In this document: positions 1 to 11,825 of the stretch, piece by piece
Numbering within the stretch: position 1 is the stretch's first letter
Layout: each line of letters opens with the position of its first letter
Origin: Rhynchonema sp. JSB1_4
Taxonomy: Eukaryota > Nematoda > Chromadorea > Monhysterida > Xyalidae
Direction of reading: 5' to 3'
Assembly (NCBI GenBank): GCA_030248065.1
Contig: JASAMV010006365.1
Location: 24,596-88,595, forward strand
DNA: 64,000 nt
Position numbers and translations under genes: made by a program
The notes under the pieces: generated by a model
Database searches by the model: none
Told to the model about the DNA's origin: nothing
The model's input: only the letters and a program-made list of their open reading frames with translations

Positions 1-82
1 CACAAGCACACCCAATGGATACTGCACATATGCAAGATTTTGGTTTCGCACCTAGAATGAAACGCTGTTTCGAATGTTTCAG

Positions 83-233
83 AGCACTTCAGTTCCCACC
101 CGAGGGCTGGCTGCGTCTTTCCCTGGCTAATGGCTCAATAACGTGGTTGATGATTAGACCCAGTGGTCGGGTGGTGGTGAAATCGTTTGGCGATAGCGGA
201 CATTTGCCACCCAATTTGGTGACTTTCACTTGA
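83..233 (+). CDS. PGAM5: PGAM5-like mitochondrial phosphatase, last exon only
   Basis: Final coding exon, entered after the acceptor gaatgtttcag with the first base completing an Arg codon; TGA stop at 231-233. It encodes about 50 residues beginning [14 protein letters not shown] and containing [15 protein letters not shown], which closely match the C-terminus of PGAM5, a histidine-phosphatase-fold protein Ser/Thr phosphatase tethered to mitochondrial membranes and involved in mitophagy and cell-death signalling. The catalytic RHG region must lie left of the window. The tail ends in LPPNLVTFT where animal PGAM5 usually has MPPDKIT, so the end is conserved in style. Identity rests on this one exon but the match is distinctive. 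Confidence 0.85.
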
Positions 234-3110
234 CTACCGTCATGTTTCAGTAATCTCGAACTGATTGCATTTAGTTGACTTTATGAGGCATCGAATAGTA
301 TTGAACTTTTGAATGTTCTTTCGCTTGATCCCTCTCTACATGTAATTACCTGCATGTGATTCTGTTTATTCATTTCTTCTGAAGAAATAGAATTGCATTG
401 CTCTTACATAATTCATGTGCCAGTTTTGTTCATATTGATCTTGGCTGACATCACGTGTCGTTTTATGATTTGTTGCACTTTGTCATTGGACGATGATTCA
501 CCTATTTATCTGTATGATTGTATCTCACTGATTGTGATTTCATACTTTTTGATGCACACACACAGGTATACCAGCGTTGTTATATGTTGTTTGCTGTTTT
601 TTGTTATCACAATCAGGGTTGTTGTTTTGCAGCCGCACTGTACGTACCGTGCTGTGTCGGGTTTGCGTTTTTATGAATGAAAATGAAAAGTACTTTTCTT
701 GCAAACTAAAGTTTGGTAACACACTTGTCTGGTTGCTACATCACCAGCTGGATACCATGCTTGGTCCCGGTTATCTTATTTCTGTTTAAAATTGACACTG
801 TTGGTGAAACTGTCCACTTTTCAAAGGTTGGCTTTTTGAGAAAACTCGTTGTGAGCTGTTTATTTCGGTGTTCAGTTCAAGAACATTCTACGCGTTGCTG
901 CGCTGATGTCAGTGGGCAGCTGTGGCTGGCTGGCTGGTACGGGCAGTTGTTCCCTCTTTATTGTATACTTCGGTTGAAACCAGGCATTTTCGACCATCGA
1001 AGAGTATTTGGGAATACGCTTTGCTTCATTCAAGGCGGACTGGGAAGGATGTCACAGAATGCCAGTCTCTCCAGCGACGGTTTTATTGCTGAGGGGGTCG
1101 CTGTACAGAAGAAAGACTTGTTGTCACTTTCATTCCGAGTTCATCTCATTTCTCTTCGGCTGATTTCCCGTCTGACTTCAAAATGTTCCATTTCTAGCTG
1201 ACGAAGTCCACCCATGTTCAGGTATACCTACTTCCAGGCATGTATCCAAATAGGCTGGCTGGCCTCTACATGAGCCAGTGTTGTATTGATTATTTACGTC
1301 CGAGCCGCTTGTGCTAGTCATACACTTTTTATTATGCACGGGTCTGCTAGCTAGCCAGCAAGGCGTGCGCTTGAGCGTCAGCTTGGTTTGGGTATACTTT
1401 GTGCACATACTTTGCTTTGCTTCCAACAAGAGACTCGTAGTTGGTTTGTTATTGTACATTCCTATTTTAGCTGACCAGGGTTGTTTATGGATTCGTTTGT
1501 CGGTTGTTACGCTGTTGTTTGCAAACAGTGGGGCGTTCATGCTTGGTTATTTTTTTAGCGGTGAGACCAGTGTAGTGATATGTACTGTATGTGTCGAGTC
1601 GTTGCATTTTTAGTCGGTAATATTTTCTGTGAGATTTTGTGCATGTGCACAGACACGGTGTTATTTTATAACGTCCAATGGTCCACCTGTTTATGAAGCT
1701 GTAAGATTTTCATTTCCATAAGCATCATTTGGGGTCAAGCCCCATCATAATTTGCCATTTCTTCCATATCCACTCAGCTGGCTTCAAACTTCCGCTTTTA
1801 GAATTATCAGCTGCACTCCAAATTCGGTCTGGTTAATGTATTTCCTTCCACTTTGAAACGCGTTCTCTAAAGGTTCATGTGGACAAAATTTAATTAACTG
1901 GCGTCTGGGGATGCATACAAAGTTTCGCGTTAACCGAAGCGCAAAATTGCAGTTTTGTTATTCGTTTCAGGGTGGGAGGTCTTGAGTCCATCATCTATTT
2001 TATCGCATGCGTACGTCCACATTCTTCTGCATTTTCATTTCCCTCCATTCTGCACAGGTACATGCAATATACCGAACTTTGGTGTCACCGTACGTAACAC
2101 AACGTTTTCAGTGCGCACCGTTTTTCAGGCTCATGCCTGAGGATGTTTTCACCTGTGCTGTGAGTTACGTTGTCAAAAAATGTTCCATCTGTTCTGCCCA
2201 AGCTTTTCACCCAGAGAAGTTACAAAAAAACCCACCACCAAAATTAAAAATGCGTGCTGTGATAATTAGTGGTCTTGTTATTGTGTATGGGTCCAACCAC
2301 CGAAAATGACAATGCTGACTCTTATACGCTATGTGGTGCGCGTCACATGATATCCATGCACTTACCTTATGTTTGTGCATGTGCAACACAATTTCACATG
2401 TTACTACAACCACCCACCATCATCCCCATCCAAAAGGTTTGATAGTTACACGTCTCTGTTTATGTGCATATACACACCTTTCGAAATGTACATGTAGTTG
2501 CTGTGAACGCTGTAGTGTTTTGCGGTTGTGCAACCTAACCCTACACCAACCCGTGCGTATAATTTCAACTCCACTAAATTTTCGAGGGTTTACGCACTCA
2601 GATCCATATTATTTTGCCAACAACGCGCTCTAAATCCACTGTTTTGCTGAGCTGCGCATTGTCCGTGTAGTTTATGTCAAAAAAGTGGATTTTGCTAACC
2701 CACTCCCTGTTCTATATTTTATGCCCGAACGCTTATCTGAAGCGCTGTTGTTTTTTTAGAGCACGTTGTTGTCGCTGTGTGTTTACATTTGGATTTGTTT
2801 ATTGATTGGTTATTCTGTGTCAGAGTTTGTGCGCAAAAGAGTTAGATATGGGCAAATTCACACTCGCGCAAGCAGCCCGCTTCCCAATATCTGTATGATG
2901 TATTTTTACCGCTCTGACAATATTTTATCATGCTTTCGTACACATTTTTCAGATTTGCACCAGCGCCCACAAAATCTCTTGATCCAGTGTTTCACCCTTT
3001 ATTTTAATTGTCGGTCATTCGACCGCCGGAGATCAGACCAGGACCAGAAATTGAACGAAAGGAAAGACGGATAAATTAAAAGAAAATAAAGAGAAAATCA
3101 TCGTGTGATT
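234..3110. other. Intergenic region, no gene recognised
   Basis: T-rich on the plus strand with several chance reading frames (the longest about 160 codons at 713-1201) that lack domain character and flanking splice signals. It presumably holds the PGAM5 3' UTR and the promoter and 5' UTR of the TMEM59-like gene. I see no RNA gene or clear repeat. Confidence 0.5.
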
Positions 3111-6100
3111 ATGATGAAAGCAACTGTGATATTGGTGTTGTGCTGTGCGGCAGTAAGCTGGGCCGAACCGATCATTCGGCCGGGTAAAAATGACGGGTGC
3201 GCCAAATATTGCAAACAGACCTACTCCACGCACACGAATGAAGCAGTTGGTGTTTTTCTTACCTTTTTTTTAATTTTTCAATGTGCTTCTGGTTTAATTC
3301 TTCTACTGGAATAGGAGCCCACCTGTATTCTCTTAGACCGAAATTATTTTTTTAATTTTTCAATGTGCTTTTGGTTTACGGTTTTATGATAAATTTTGCT
3401 GCAGGCTGCTGAATCGGTGAAGGCTTGTGATCAGGGCTGTCAACTGTTTGCGTTGCTGCAGTTTGGTGGACGCGCCAAGGAACAGGTATTTTTAGGTTGC
3501 CTTTTTGTTTGGCGAATTTTGAGAATTCGTGGCATTATGCTGCGCTTATCAGCGCAGTGTATTCGCTATCCACTACGTAATATTTATCTACCGGTACCGT
3601 AACCAGGGTTGGGCAAAAAACGTTTTTTTCAATTTTAAAAACGCCCAGATGACCAAAATATGTCCCAAAAAATGGAAAACGCTCATGCTGGGAAGAAAAC
3701 GTGGTTAAATGAAGTAATTCTATGAGTTCTGAGGCAAAATAACCCTTTTTCTAGCGAGTTGTTAACATCCCATATCAGATCCGCATCATGGGACCAACTT
3801 TGGCCGGGGTCATCATTGAAAGTCAAACTCCGTATATCGACGTATATCGACAAAGTAAAAATTGGTCGAAAATTTTTTGAAAAAATGGGACAAAAAATTC
3901 ATTTTCTTTGAAAATCAGGGTACTTTCCCCTAAAAAATTAGGGAAAATCAAGGAAATTCAGGATTTAAAAAAAACGAAAAACGACCCAGACGTTTTTTAA
4001 AAGCGTCGTTTTTTTTAGAAAAAACGCCGTCGTTTTTTTGCCCAACCCTGACCGTAACAAAGGCAGACCCAGGGCGGGGACAGGGGCCGCCATGCCTCGG
4101 TCAAAGTAGCCCCCCGGTCCACAGAGCCTCATTTTGGAGAACTGAAGCTAAAATGGCAGTGTCCCGGGTGTTCCCTCCTTGGCTTATTAGAATGACGGTG
4201 GGCATTGTGAGTGTTGCACGGCGTTTCTGTGGAACTCAAAGCCAAAGGATTCTTGTGTGGTCTGCGTGTGTTCTCCCACGACACCAATGTATTCTATATT
4301 GTAATCTTGTCATGCACCATTCATCAATTTGTCCCACCCAGCAAACTGCCCTTGCCATATCAGGCAACGAACGAGTGCTCCAATGCATGCGACGAGGCCT
4401 ACGACGAACATCTGAAGGCGCCCTGTCAGGCCGGATGCAAACACGAGGCGCCGTTCACTGGTGGACATGTGGGTTGACTGATGTTTCATTGACTTTGTTG
4501 ATCGCCTTTTTCATAGCTGAATGGAGAACAGAATTAGATGAACAAACAAACAAGTATGCAGCCGAGGTCGACAGTTTTGGAGCTGAGCGCGATTGTTTGC
4601 TATGCCGGTGACGAATATGGGTATTGTTTGTGTCCGGTCCTTTGATCATGTCATATCAAAGGCTTCACATTGAGCTGTCTCCCGGGTCTGCTCTGAACTC
4701 CAAAGTTAGGGTTCTTGTGTGCATATGGTGCTTTCGCAGTGAGGATGCCCTGGTACGAGACACGTCTGTGGACTGGACTAGACACATAAAATTCACGGTG
4801 ACATCAATTGCGCATTTAGATAAACTAGGCGTAAGTTGAACACTTGGGTTAATAGGGCTCACGAAAATGTTTTTTACGTTGGTTTTCGTTACAGATGGAG
4901 ATCCACATCAATCAGAACAGTCCCCTTTATGAATACATGCGTCGCGCGATGGACATGGGAATGGGTGACGTGTTTGACGGCATGGCACGGTGGAGGGACA
5001 GTCTGTTGCAACAAATGGGGTATGATGTTGATAATGATTTTCTCTTCCTTTTGATTTGCAGGATTATGATGTTGACTTCATAGACTGATTTTGTATATCT
5101 TTCTTTCTTGTTTTCAGATGGGGCACACCTGCGGCTGCGCTGACGCAAAAGGACGCCAAGGATTCATCGTCGGAGGTGAGCAACACGTGATTTTATTTTC
5201 GGTTGTTTATGGGTGTTTTGTGGCCGGTTTCCAGGCTTGTTCCTCAATCGTCAGCCTTGGCTTGCACTGTTGAAAGAAAAAATGTTCCGCTTTTGTCATG
5301 AATACTCCGGGCACCAAGCTATCTTTACTTGGTGCCTTAAAGGGGAAATTGCGCATTCCTAATCGCTTTTCAAACTCCACAGGTGTTTAGACAGTCGTGT
5401 GGGCATCATGAAAGTCAAATCACTTGGTACAAACTCTCAAACGTGTACCCAGGAAAAGCAGTTTAAAGGGAACAATCAGGAAGAAAATTCAGCGCGGACC
5501 GGCCGAATTTCTACCTGCGCATTCAGGCAAACTGCCTGATCAAAAAGCTATCAAGGCGATAGAATGTTTCGCATGATTCTTGAAACAGACTAACTATAGA
5601 ATTTCGCTTTTCTTTATATTTCGAATTTCGACGAATTGTTCCAGCGTGACAAGCAGAGCATGAAACATTTAGCAGACACGTTGGAACAATTCGTTTAACT
5701 TCGAAATAAAAAGAAAAGCGAAATTCTATAGTTAGTGAGTTTCAAAAATCCTGCGAAACATTCCGTCGCCTTGAGAGCTTTTTGATCAGGCAATTTGCCT
5801 GAATGCGCAGGTAGAAATTCGGCCGGTCCGCGCCGAATTTTGTTCCCAGTGGCTTGTCTTAAACGGAATCTCCTCGGTACATGTTTGAGAGCTTATACCA
5901 AGTGATTTGACTTTTGTGATGCCCACATTGCTGTCTAAACACTTGTAAAACTTGAAGGGCGATTAGGAATGTGCAATTTCCCCTTTAAAACAGCAAATAA
6001 AAGCAAAAACCTTAAAAAAATTATGTTCGCTTGAGAATAATGGAAAAACGTTGCGGGCATAAACCGCGGGGGACCCAACAGCAGGTGTTTTTTGGAAGAG

Positions 6101-9100
6101 CGGCCACCTACGAAGAGATGTTTGTTTGGGGCACTGTAGGCCTGAGCCTGAAAACTTAATCAATTGCCAAGATTGCGGACTGATTAAAAAATAGTAGCAG
6201 AGCAGCCAACGATTTTTTCGGTTTCAGGAACGACAACAGCAACAGCCGCATTTGTTCGGTGCGGACGATGGACATGATAACTGGCAGATGGCGGTTAGCG
6301 AAATCACTTGGATGCTTTTCAAGATTTTCCTTCCTTTGTACATAGATTCAATACGAAAACTATTTCCAAATCTGGCTAATTCTTTAGTCGTCAACGCAAA
6401 TCGTTAACTCAAGCAGCCCTGATTGAGTACGAGCGTTAGACGTTGTGGAATACAACGTGGAGCATGATGATTTTCTCTTTCTTTGCGTTTTGCAAGTTCA
6501 TCACCTCCGAAATCGGGCTCGTGTTGGCGTAGTTTACCTTTACATTTGTATACATGGCATTAGGACTGGGTTGACGACGAGTGTTGAGCATGTGTGTTGA
6601 CTACATGAATATAAGCCCCAAATCTGCAGTTGCCCGACATGCAGCAGCCGAAGGACGGCGTGTTCGGTGATGATGACCAGTTTGACGAAATGTGGCGGCG
6701 GATGCAACGGATGCACCAACGGATGCAACGCATTATGGATGAGGTTCGGTGGACTTTTAATTTTTGGGTTTTTGAATGCGCAGAACAATGCTTGGCGAAC
6801 GAGTTGGCGTTAGGCGATTTTTTGCTTGGATCGCAGTTGGTGGTACGGTCGGCGCACTAAGTTCGTGTGACCAGCGTGGAAGTTGTTATTTCTGGCGCAA
6901 TCGTGGAACAGCCTTTACGCTGGTCAAAATTTGATGCGCCAATTGTTTGAGAAAACGGACAACTTCTGCCCCCGTCCGCCACAAGTTGATGAGATCTTCT
7001 TTTTGCTTCACTTTTTTCACTTTTCTCACACATTTCAGACCCTGCGTCAGCCTGAAATTCAACAGTTCTTCAACAGCAATGGTGAGCATATGTTTCTTTT
7101 TTTTGGTTTTTATCACCCTGGAGCCAACAATGTGATCAAAAATAATTTATCAGCATACAGCACTTATGCACGAGTCAAAACATTTTGACAGAATCGGACC
7201 TGTGTGGCTGGTGGGCCCGTCCGCCACTGAAATTCCCTGCTTTTTATCCACCTGACCTGAGTCACTAAAAATCTTAATCGTCAAATTAATTTACGCTTTT
7301 TGCGCAAACTACACACTATATTGAAATGTGATTATCAATGAAACATCATCTGATTGTCAATTAGCAGACGGGCACGACGTGAACACGCTCGAGAGTGTGC
7401 GTGCGCACGAACCCTCCCCTCCCGTGGTGCGCTATCAGGATCAGGAGGCCGGTTGGCTGGCTTGTTTGGCACGAAGGGCACGCCGATTGTCGTTTGTCAC
7501 TCGCTGGATGGTTGGTTGTGGCGATGAGTGGGAATTTTATTAGGCTTATTCTAATGTAGTCGACTGACGTGTACACGTTGACGACATTAGAATAAGCCGA
7601 CTTGAGCGATTGAGGTGTTTCGGGTCCCCAAAAATGAGTTGGGTGTCTGATGTCACCTTTTTATCACTTGTCGGTTGTCAGGTAACTGCAAGTCAGGGGC
7701 GTATCTAGGTCCAATTTAGGGGGCGCTGTGGATTGAAAAAATCGTTTTTATCTAGTGCTTGTCTCTCCTTTGAAAACTCATTTTTTAACTAGTGCTTGTT
7801 TCATCAAATTGGCCATTGTTAAACTAATTGATGCACTGGCGCGCGAAAATTTGGGGCACATCGCAATTTCTAGCCGTCGGAATTCACTAAAACATGCCTA
7901 TCTAAAGCGCGAAGCGCGCGATTTTTTAACATTTAATGTATGTCACAATGAAAATGTCCCGATTTAGGGGGTCTTTGTTCCTTCTCTGGACTGCCCATGG
8001 GGGGCGCTGCGTACCCCTGCGTGTCACCCCTAGATACGCCCCTGCTGCAAATGACGGATGTAAGGGGCAGTTCTTTTGATCCCAAGTAACTTTGTTTGAA
8101 ACACAACCCCCAGCTGTTGCCTGGGCAAGCGCAAAAATTTGTCTTGTTTTGCGAAATAGTTTTCGATGATTAGGCGAGTGACCTTATCTGTCAGCAGGAG
8201 CGTTAGAAGGTGCATCATGTTGCTTTCCTTTTGTCGTCCAGTATTCAGTCGGATCAGATAGCAGTTATTCCATTTATTCTCGCAAATCTTGTGGCGATCA
8301 CGGAACATATTGTCCCATGCTGATTGTCGACCAAGTCTTAGCAACACGCCCAATATGCACCATATCTATGCACGAACAGGTGTGCATCGCAATGATGCTG
8401 TGCGTTGCATCAATGTTGTTCATCTGCATGGCCATAATGCGTACGGCACCACGACGACGTGTGTTGATGCAGGCGAGAAGCACTCACGCTAGCGCGTATC
8501 CCTACAAGGTTGGTGTGGCCGGTTGGGAATCCATTGGGAACCAGGGTTTGCGTTGGGTAATTGTAGTGTAGTCAACTGACACACACTTGAGCCAGTGCAC
8601 TTGCAGTTGAGCATAGCAACAATGGAGTGTGTCAACCACCACTATCGTGGACGAAATCAAACTTGATGAAAGGTCCGGCCCGGCCTTGCCCGTGCTCTCG
8701 TGGACCTGACTTTTTGTATTGACCGTATTTTGAGATTCACTGATGTGACTAGTATCGACTTCTGTGTAAGTTACTCATTTTAGGTCTGGGATCACCTTTT
8801 TTTAGCTGGTCGAAGTTAGTGGCGTCGCTAAATATCGAAAGATTCTAAAAGGAAAAAGTCACGTGACCAAGGCAAGACGGTGACCAGACCGTTCACTGCG
8901 TCCTTTGTCAAGCACCAAATACTATTGTAAATTTCTAATTTCGCTGCCTTATGCATTTTTATACGGACGCAGGGAAACTCCCGTTCAAAGTCGAGGCAGG
9001 AAACAAGCTCAACACACGGTCAACAAGCCACGTGGCTGGCTCGCGTTTCGTTTCGAATGTTTCAGTCACACAACTGAAACACAGCTGCGTGGCTTATTGA

Positions 9101-9444
9101 CTTTCTGTTGAGCTTGTTGCCTGCCTCGACTTTGAGCGGGAGTGTCCCTGTAAAAATACATAAGGCAACGGAATTAGAAATTTACTACTCTAGCAAAAAT
9201 CGACGGAAATGGACCGGTCACGATCACGTCACTGTGAAGACTTGAAGAGCGTAGACTATGTGCACTTGTCGACTTTCAGATGCCCCCGACCGCGTTCGTA
9301 GATGCCGAGAAACAGAGTCCGCCGCCTGATTACAGCCAAGGCAATCTGGAGACACCGACTGAGCCGTTGGTGCACGCCTCACCCCCTCCACCTTATGAAA
9401 CGCCGGAGTTGCCCAAGAAGGACTTGACCCCGAAGGAGGTCTAG
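3111..9444 (+). CDS. TMEM59: TMEM59-like type I membrane protein
   Basis: Eleven phase-consistent exons: 3111-3245, 3405-3485, 4364-4468, 4895-5019, 5118-5175, 6228-6293, 6630-6743, 7039-7081, 7368-7451, 8342-8508, 9280-9444; about 380 aa (human TMEM59 is about 320). A signal peptide (MMKATVILVLCCAAVSWA) is followed by the family's paired-Cys ectodomain: GCAKYCKQTY, ACDQGCQLFALLQF, NECSNACDEAY, CQAGCKHEAPF. Next come a Met/Gln-rich stretch (residues about 110-240), one membrane helix (residues about 283-304, VCIAMMLCVASMLFICMAIM) with a basic stop-transfer sequence, and a Pro-rich tail. The tail has two PPxY motifs (PPDY, PPPY), which in other proteins bind WW-domain ubiquitin ligases. TMEM59 acts in endosome/Golgi membranes in autophagy and Wnt-receptor handling; function here is by homology. 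Start: first ATG before the signal peptide. Confidence 0.82.
3604..4050. mobile_element. hAT-type MITE in TMEM59-like intron 2
   Basis: 447-bp non-autonomous element with terminal inverted repeats starting CAGGGTTGGGCAAAAAACG and ending in the complement. It is flanked by a perfect 8-bp target duplication ACCGTAAC (3596-3603 and 4051-4058). CAGGG ends plus 8-bp duplication are the hAT signature. No coding capacity. Confidence 0.85.
5341..5984. mobile_element. Foldback MITE with TTAA target duplication
   Basis: A 644-bp near-palindrome in TMEM59-like intron 5. Both halves match over almost their whole length and close around a short loop near 5650-5690. Ends read AGGGGAAATTG and its complement, flanked by TTAA at 5337-5340 and 5985-5988. 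TTAA duplication is the piggyBac pattern, so this is probably a piggyBac-mobilised MITE. It contains no reading frame. Confidence 0.75.
6434..6531. repeat. Half copy of the 33.6-kb foldback MITE
   Basis: Matches the right half of the foldback at 33601-33778, including GTTGTGGAATACAACGTGG, ATGATTTTCTCTTTCT and the end CCGAAATCGGGCTCGTGTTG. The left arm is missing, so this is a truncated copy in TMEM59-like intron 6. Confidence 0.65.
7543..7597. repeat. Perfect short hairpin
   Basis: GGCTTATTCTAATGT and its exact complement, a 15-bp stem, enclose a 25-nt loop that itself contains the palindrome ACGTGTACACGT. Located in TMEM59-like intron 9, not linked to a known element. Confidence 0.55.
7694..8044. 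mobile_element. hAT-type MITE in TMEM59-like intron 9
   Basis: 351-bp element with ends CAGGGGCGTATCTAGG and its complement. An 8-bp target duplication differs at one base (CTGCAAGT 7686-7693, CTGCAAAT 8045-8052). No coding capacity. Confidence 0.85.
8655..8875. mobile_element. MITE of the CAAACTTG/CACGTGACC family
   Basis: Left end ATCAAACTTGATGAAAGGTCC with a GGCCTTGCC segment, inner motif GCTGGTCGAAGTTAGTGG near 8804, and right arm TCACGTGACCAAGGCAAGAC. The same ordered parts occur at 10806-11015, 40848-41005, 50566-50795 and 53084-53321, which defines a family of about 160-240 bp with terminal inverted repeats. Confidence 0.6.
8928..9184. mobile_element. Foldback MITE in TMEM59-like intron 10
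   Basis: Two arms of about 115 bp pair nearly perfectly. The ends are TAAATTTCTAATT and its complement, and the arms share AAAGTCGAGGCAGG and AACAAGCTCAACA. The centre (about 9045-9075) is GTTTCAGTCACACAACTGAAAC, itself palindromic. No reading frame. Confidence 0.75.
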
Positions 9445-10204
9445 TGCGATTGTGTCATCTGAAACTGGATCCGTGTGAGCCTGAGGCTTGTGTTATTGTT
9501 GTAATCATTTGGAATCATCATAGGGTGGTCGAGAATAAACGCGCTAGTTTCACAACACAAGGAAGTGTGATTTTTTGACCGCTCTGTGAGAAGTCGTAAC
9601 TTTGTTCTGCTGTGAATTGTGCAAACAGAAAAACGGCAAACGAACGAATCTGGAGGATTTTTATTTGATTTTTTCTTAATAATTGTATGCTTTTGATCGG
9701 GTAACGCGAATTAACACAATGTGGATAAACAACAAAAGTTTTCTGTCCTTTTTTTATTGTCGAACCTGACCGTGTGTGATTTTCAGGACTGTGACGTGTA
9801 TAGTCTACTTTTTCTACTTCAGTTTTACAGGGACCCTTGCACTGTGGGGACAAGTGTAAGACAACAAATTAAATTATTTGTGATGCGAACATAAAGTACC
9901 ATTTTGATACAGCCTTTTTGCGTTTATGATTCTTTTTTTAGATCTATATTTGTAGTTGGCCGCTCTCCCAAAATTATTGACTTTTTTGTTTCGCTTTAAT
10001 CCAGGACAGATTAGCCATATTTTATTGAAGCATATGTACACATTTTCAACCATCATGCGTATACCAATGCAACAACCATTTTCTTGAAAATAAAATCGGG
10101 ATAGAAACCTAGTGGTATGCGAATTTAGTTCAGTCCATGTGAACTGCCCGTTGATCCAGTCATTTTTCAAATATCGTATTTTTCAATTCTTGGCCTAATT
10201 CGAC
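9445..10204. other. Convergent intergenic region
   Basis: Lies between the 3' end of the TMEM59-like gene (+) and the 3' end of the PEBP gene (-). AT-rich, with no gene or recognisable repeat. A polyadenylation-like AATAAA is at 9533-9538. Confidence 0.4.
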
Positions 10205-11539
10205 TTAACACGGTCCGGGGTCTGGCAGTCCAAGCGTTGGATACAACAACTTTGAGTAGTAGTCGCATTGCGCCTGAAATTGAAAATTAACTACCTTTTA
10301 CCAAAAAAAAGAAAAATTTCCAGGTGATAATCCGGTATTTGTGTACGTGGTCAGATGTTGCTCGCAAAATCTCTTTGGTCGCGACTCCAAGCACCAACAT
10401 GAACTACTGCATATTGAATGCATTTACGTACTTGCTGACCGGTCATTATTTGTCACTCACAGATTTCGATATTCAATCGCATCGCTTCCGTGTCATCCTA
10501 TTCACTGCAAAAACTCGTCCATCAAGGCGTGATCAATCAAGTTTTGATGCCGGCGTGCATCTTTGTTCATTGAAAGAAAAACGCATAATTGACTTGACAC
10601 CAACCAGAAAGAAGTTTCCAGCAACCGGCACACCAAGGCGGTGCTGCCTTGTGAACAATGTCAGATCGAATCTGTCTCGTCCCTCGTACTGATTGAAACT
10701 GATGTACTGCTGAGCAGTGCGTGGCATGGGCTCATGTTGCATGTACGCCAGGTATACGTAACGATGTTGACCTGGGGGTACGGTTCAGGATGTAAATGAT
10801 GGGAATCAAGTTTGGTGGTCGGATGTCACACTCTTCTGGCTTGGTTACACGTCGGTTCATTTGCATATACGAACGTTATTTACTCATGTCGCTAATTTTG
10901 ACTGAAGAAGCTCGTGCATTTTCACCACTCTTTTCGTGCTGATCGAAATAATATGGGATCAGTAAACTGTTCTTCAAAACAGAATTAGAACCAAGTGTGA
11001 CCAACGCAGATAACCGCGCCCGCCGAATGGAAAAAATGGTCGACCACCATAATTATTTGCAAAAGTTGGACAACGTACTTCTTTTCGGCGGCATCGCAGG
11101 CAAATAGTCAACGAGTGCATCACCATAAAGCACGTTTGTGGCATTAATGTTGGTAACCAGCCAATGTATAATACCGTGATTGAAACGGCCAGGGGTCAAA
11201 GCGTCTGGAAAAAAATATACAAAAAGTTAAACTTTATCAATTTCAACAAACTTTATCAAACGGTGATGCAGCAGCTGCTGTGGTTATTTCGGGTTTCCAT
11301 CAGATGACTATTCTTGTATTCACGTCACCCTTGTTATGCTGCAAAACCGGTCGTGATAACAGCAAAAAGTACCTACATACATGCAAAAATTACAAAAAAA
11401 ATAATAACGAACCCAGCGCAATCAACGTGTACAATCTGTTTGGCACGGTAGACCACGTTATGGTGATTGGCGTATCGGCTGTTTGCATTGGCAGAATCGT
11501 GTTGCCCAGATGCACCGACACATCGTCCATGAATTTCAG
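10205..11539 (-). CDS. PEBP-family protein (phosphatidylethanolamine-binding)
   Basis: Read right to left, four exons in consistent phase: 11539-11413, 11204-11079, 10771-10605, 10273-10205. Landmarks of the PEBP fold appear in order: VSVHLGN and ITITW (N-terminal beta strands), DALTPGR where the family has DPDAPSR, the IIHWLVTNI strand, then QHRYVYLAYMQ matching the GxHRYV signature that lines the anion pocket. A GRDRFDL segment and GVPVAGNFF follow, ending CDYYSKLL..LPDPGPC. PEBPs bind phospholipid headgroups and, in animals, inhibit kinases or proteases. One Asp-Pro of the DPDAP loop is missing, so ligand affinity may differ. The N-terminus is uncertain: an in-frame stop lies just upstream of the first exon shown, so a further 5' exon is expected near 11580-11750. 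Confidence 0.8.
10806..11015. mobile_element. Diverged MITE of the CAAACTTG/CACGTGACC family
   Basis: Left part ATCAAGTTTGGTGGTCGGATG and GGCTTGGTTACACG, inner GCTAATTTTGACTG near 10891, right part GAACCAAGTGTGACCAACGC. Fits the order of the 53084-53321 copy. Sits in intron 2 of the PEBP gene. Confidence 0.4.
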
Positions 11540-11825
11540 CTGCGCGAATTGTCATTTTGATTTTCGATTCAAAAAAATCTCGTGACGTCAGACAAATTTA
11601 GCAGCCGCATGCTCTCAGGAGCGATCACAGCAGTTTGTTTTCACGTGAAACATCAGTTCGCCATGTTGCTTGAGACTAGTCCCTTCACCACAATGAACAA
11701 CGAACAGCATGCCATAAAAAAGGGGGTCAAGCCACCTCGAGCTATAGCCGCATTGCGCCAATGGATACAGCTTCACTTGGCACAGTCACAGTCACGCACC
11801 GACGATGATGTGGTGCACCACCTCT

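Noticed and set aside
713..1201. 162-codon plus-strand frame in the first intergenic region
   Set aside because: No domain, low-quality composition and no splice or promoter support.
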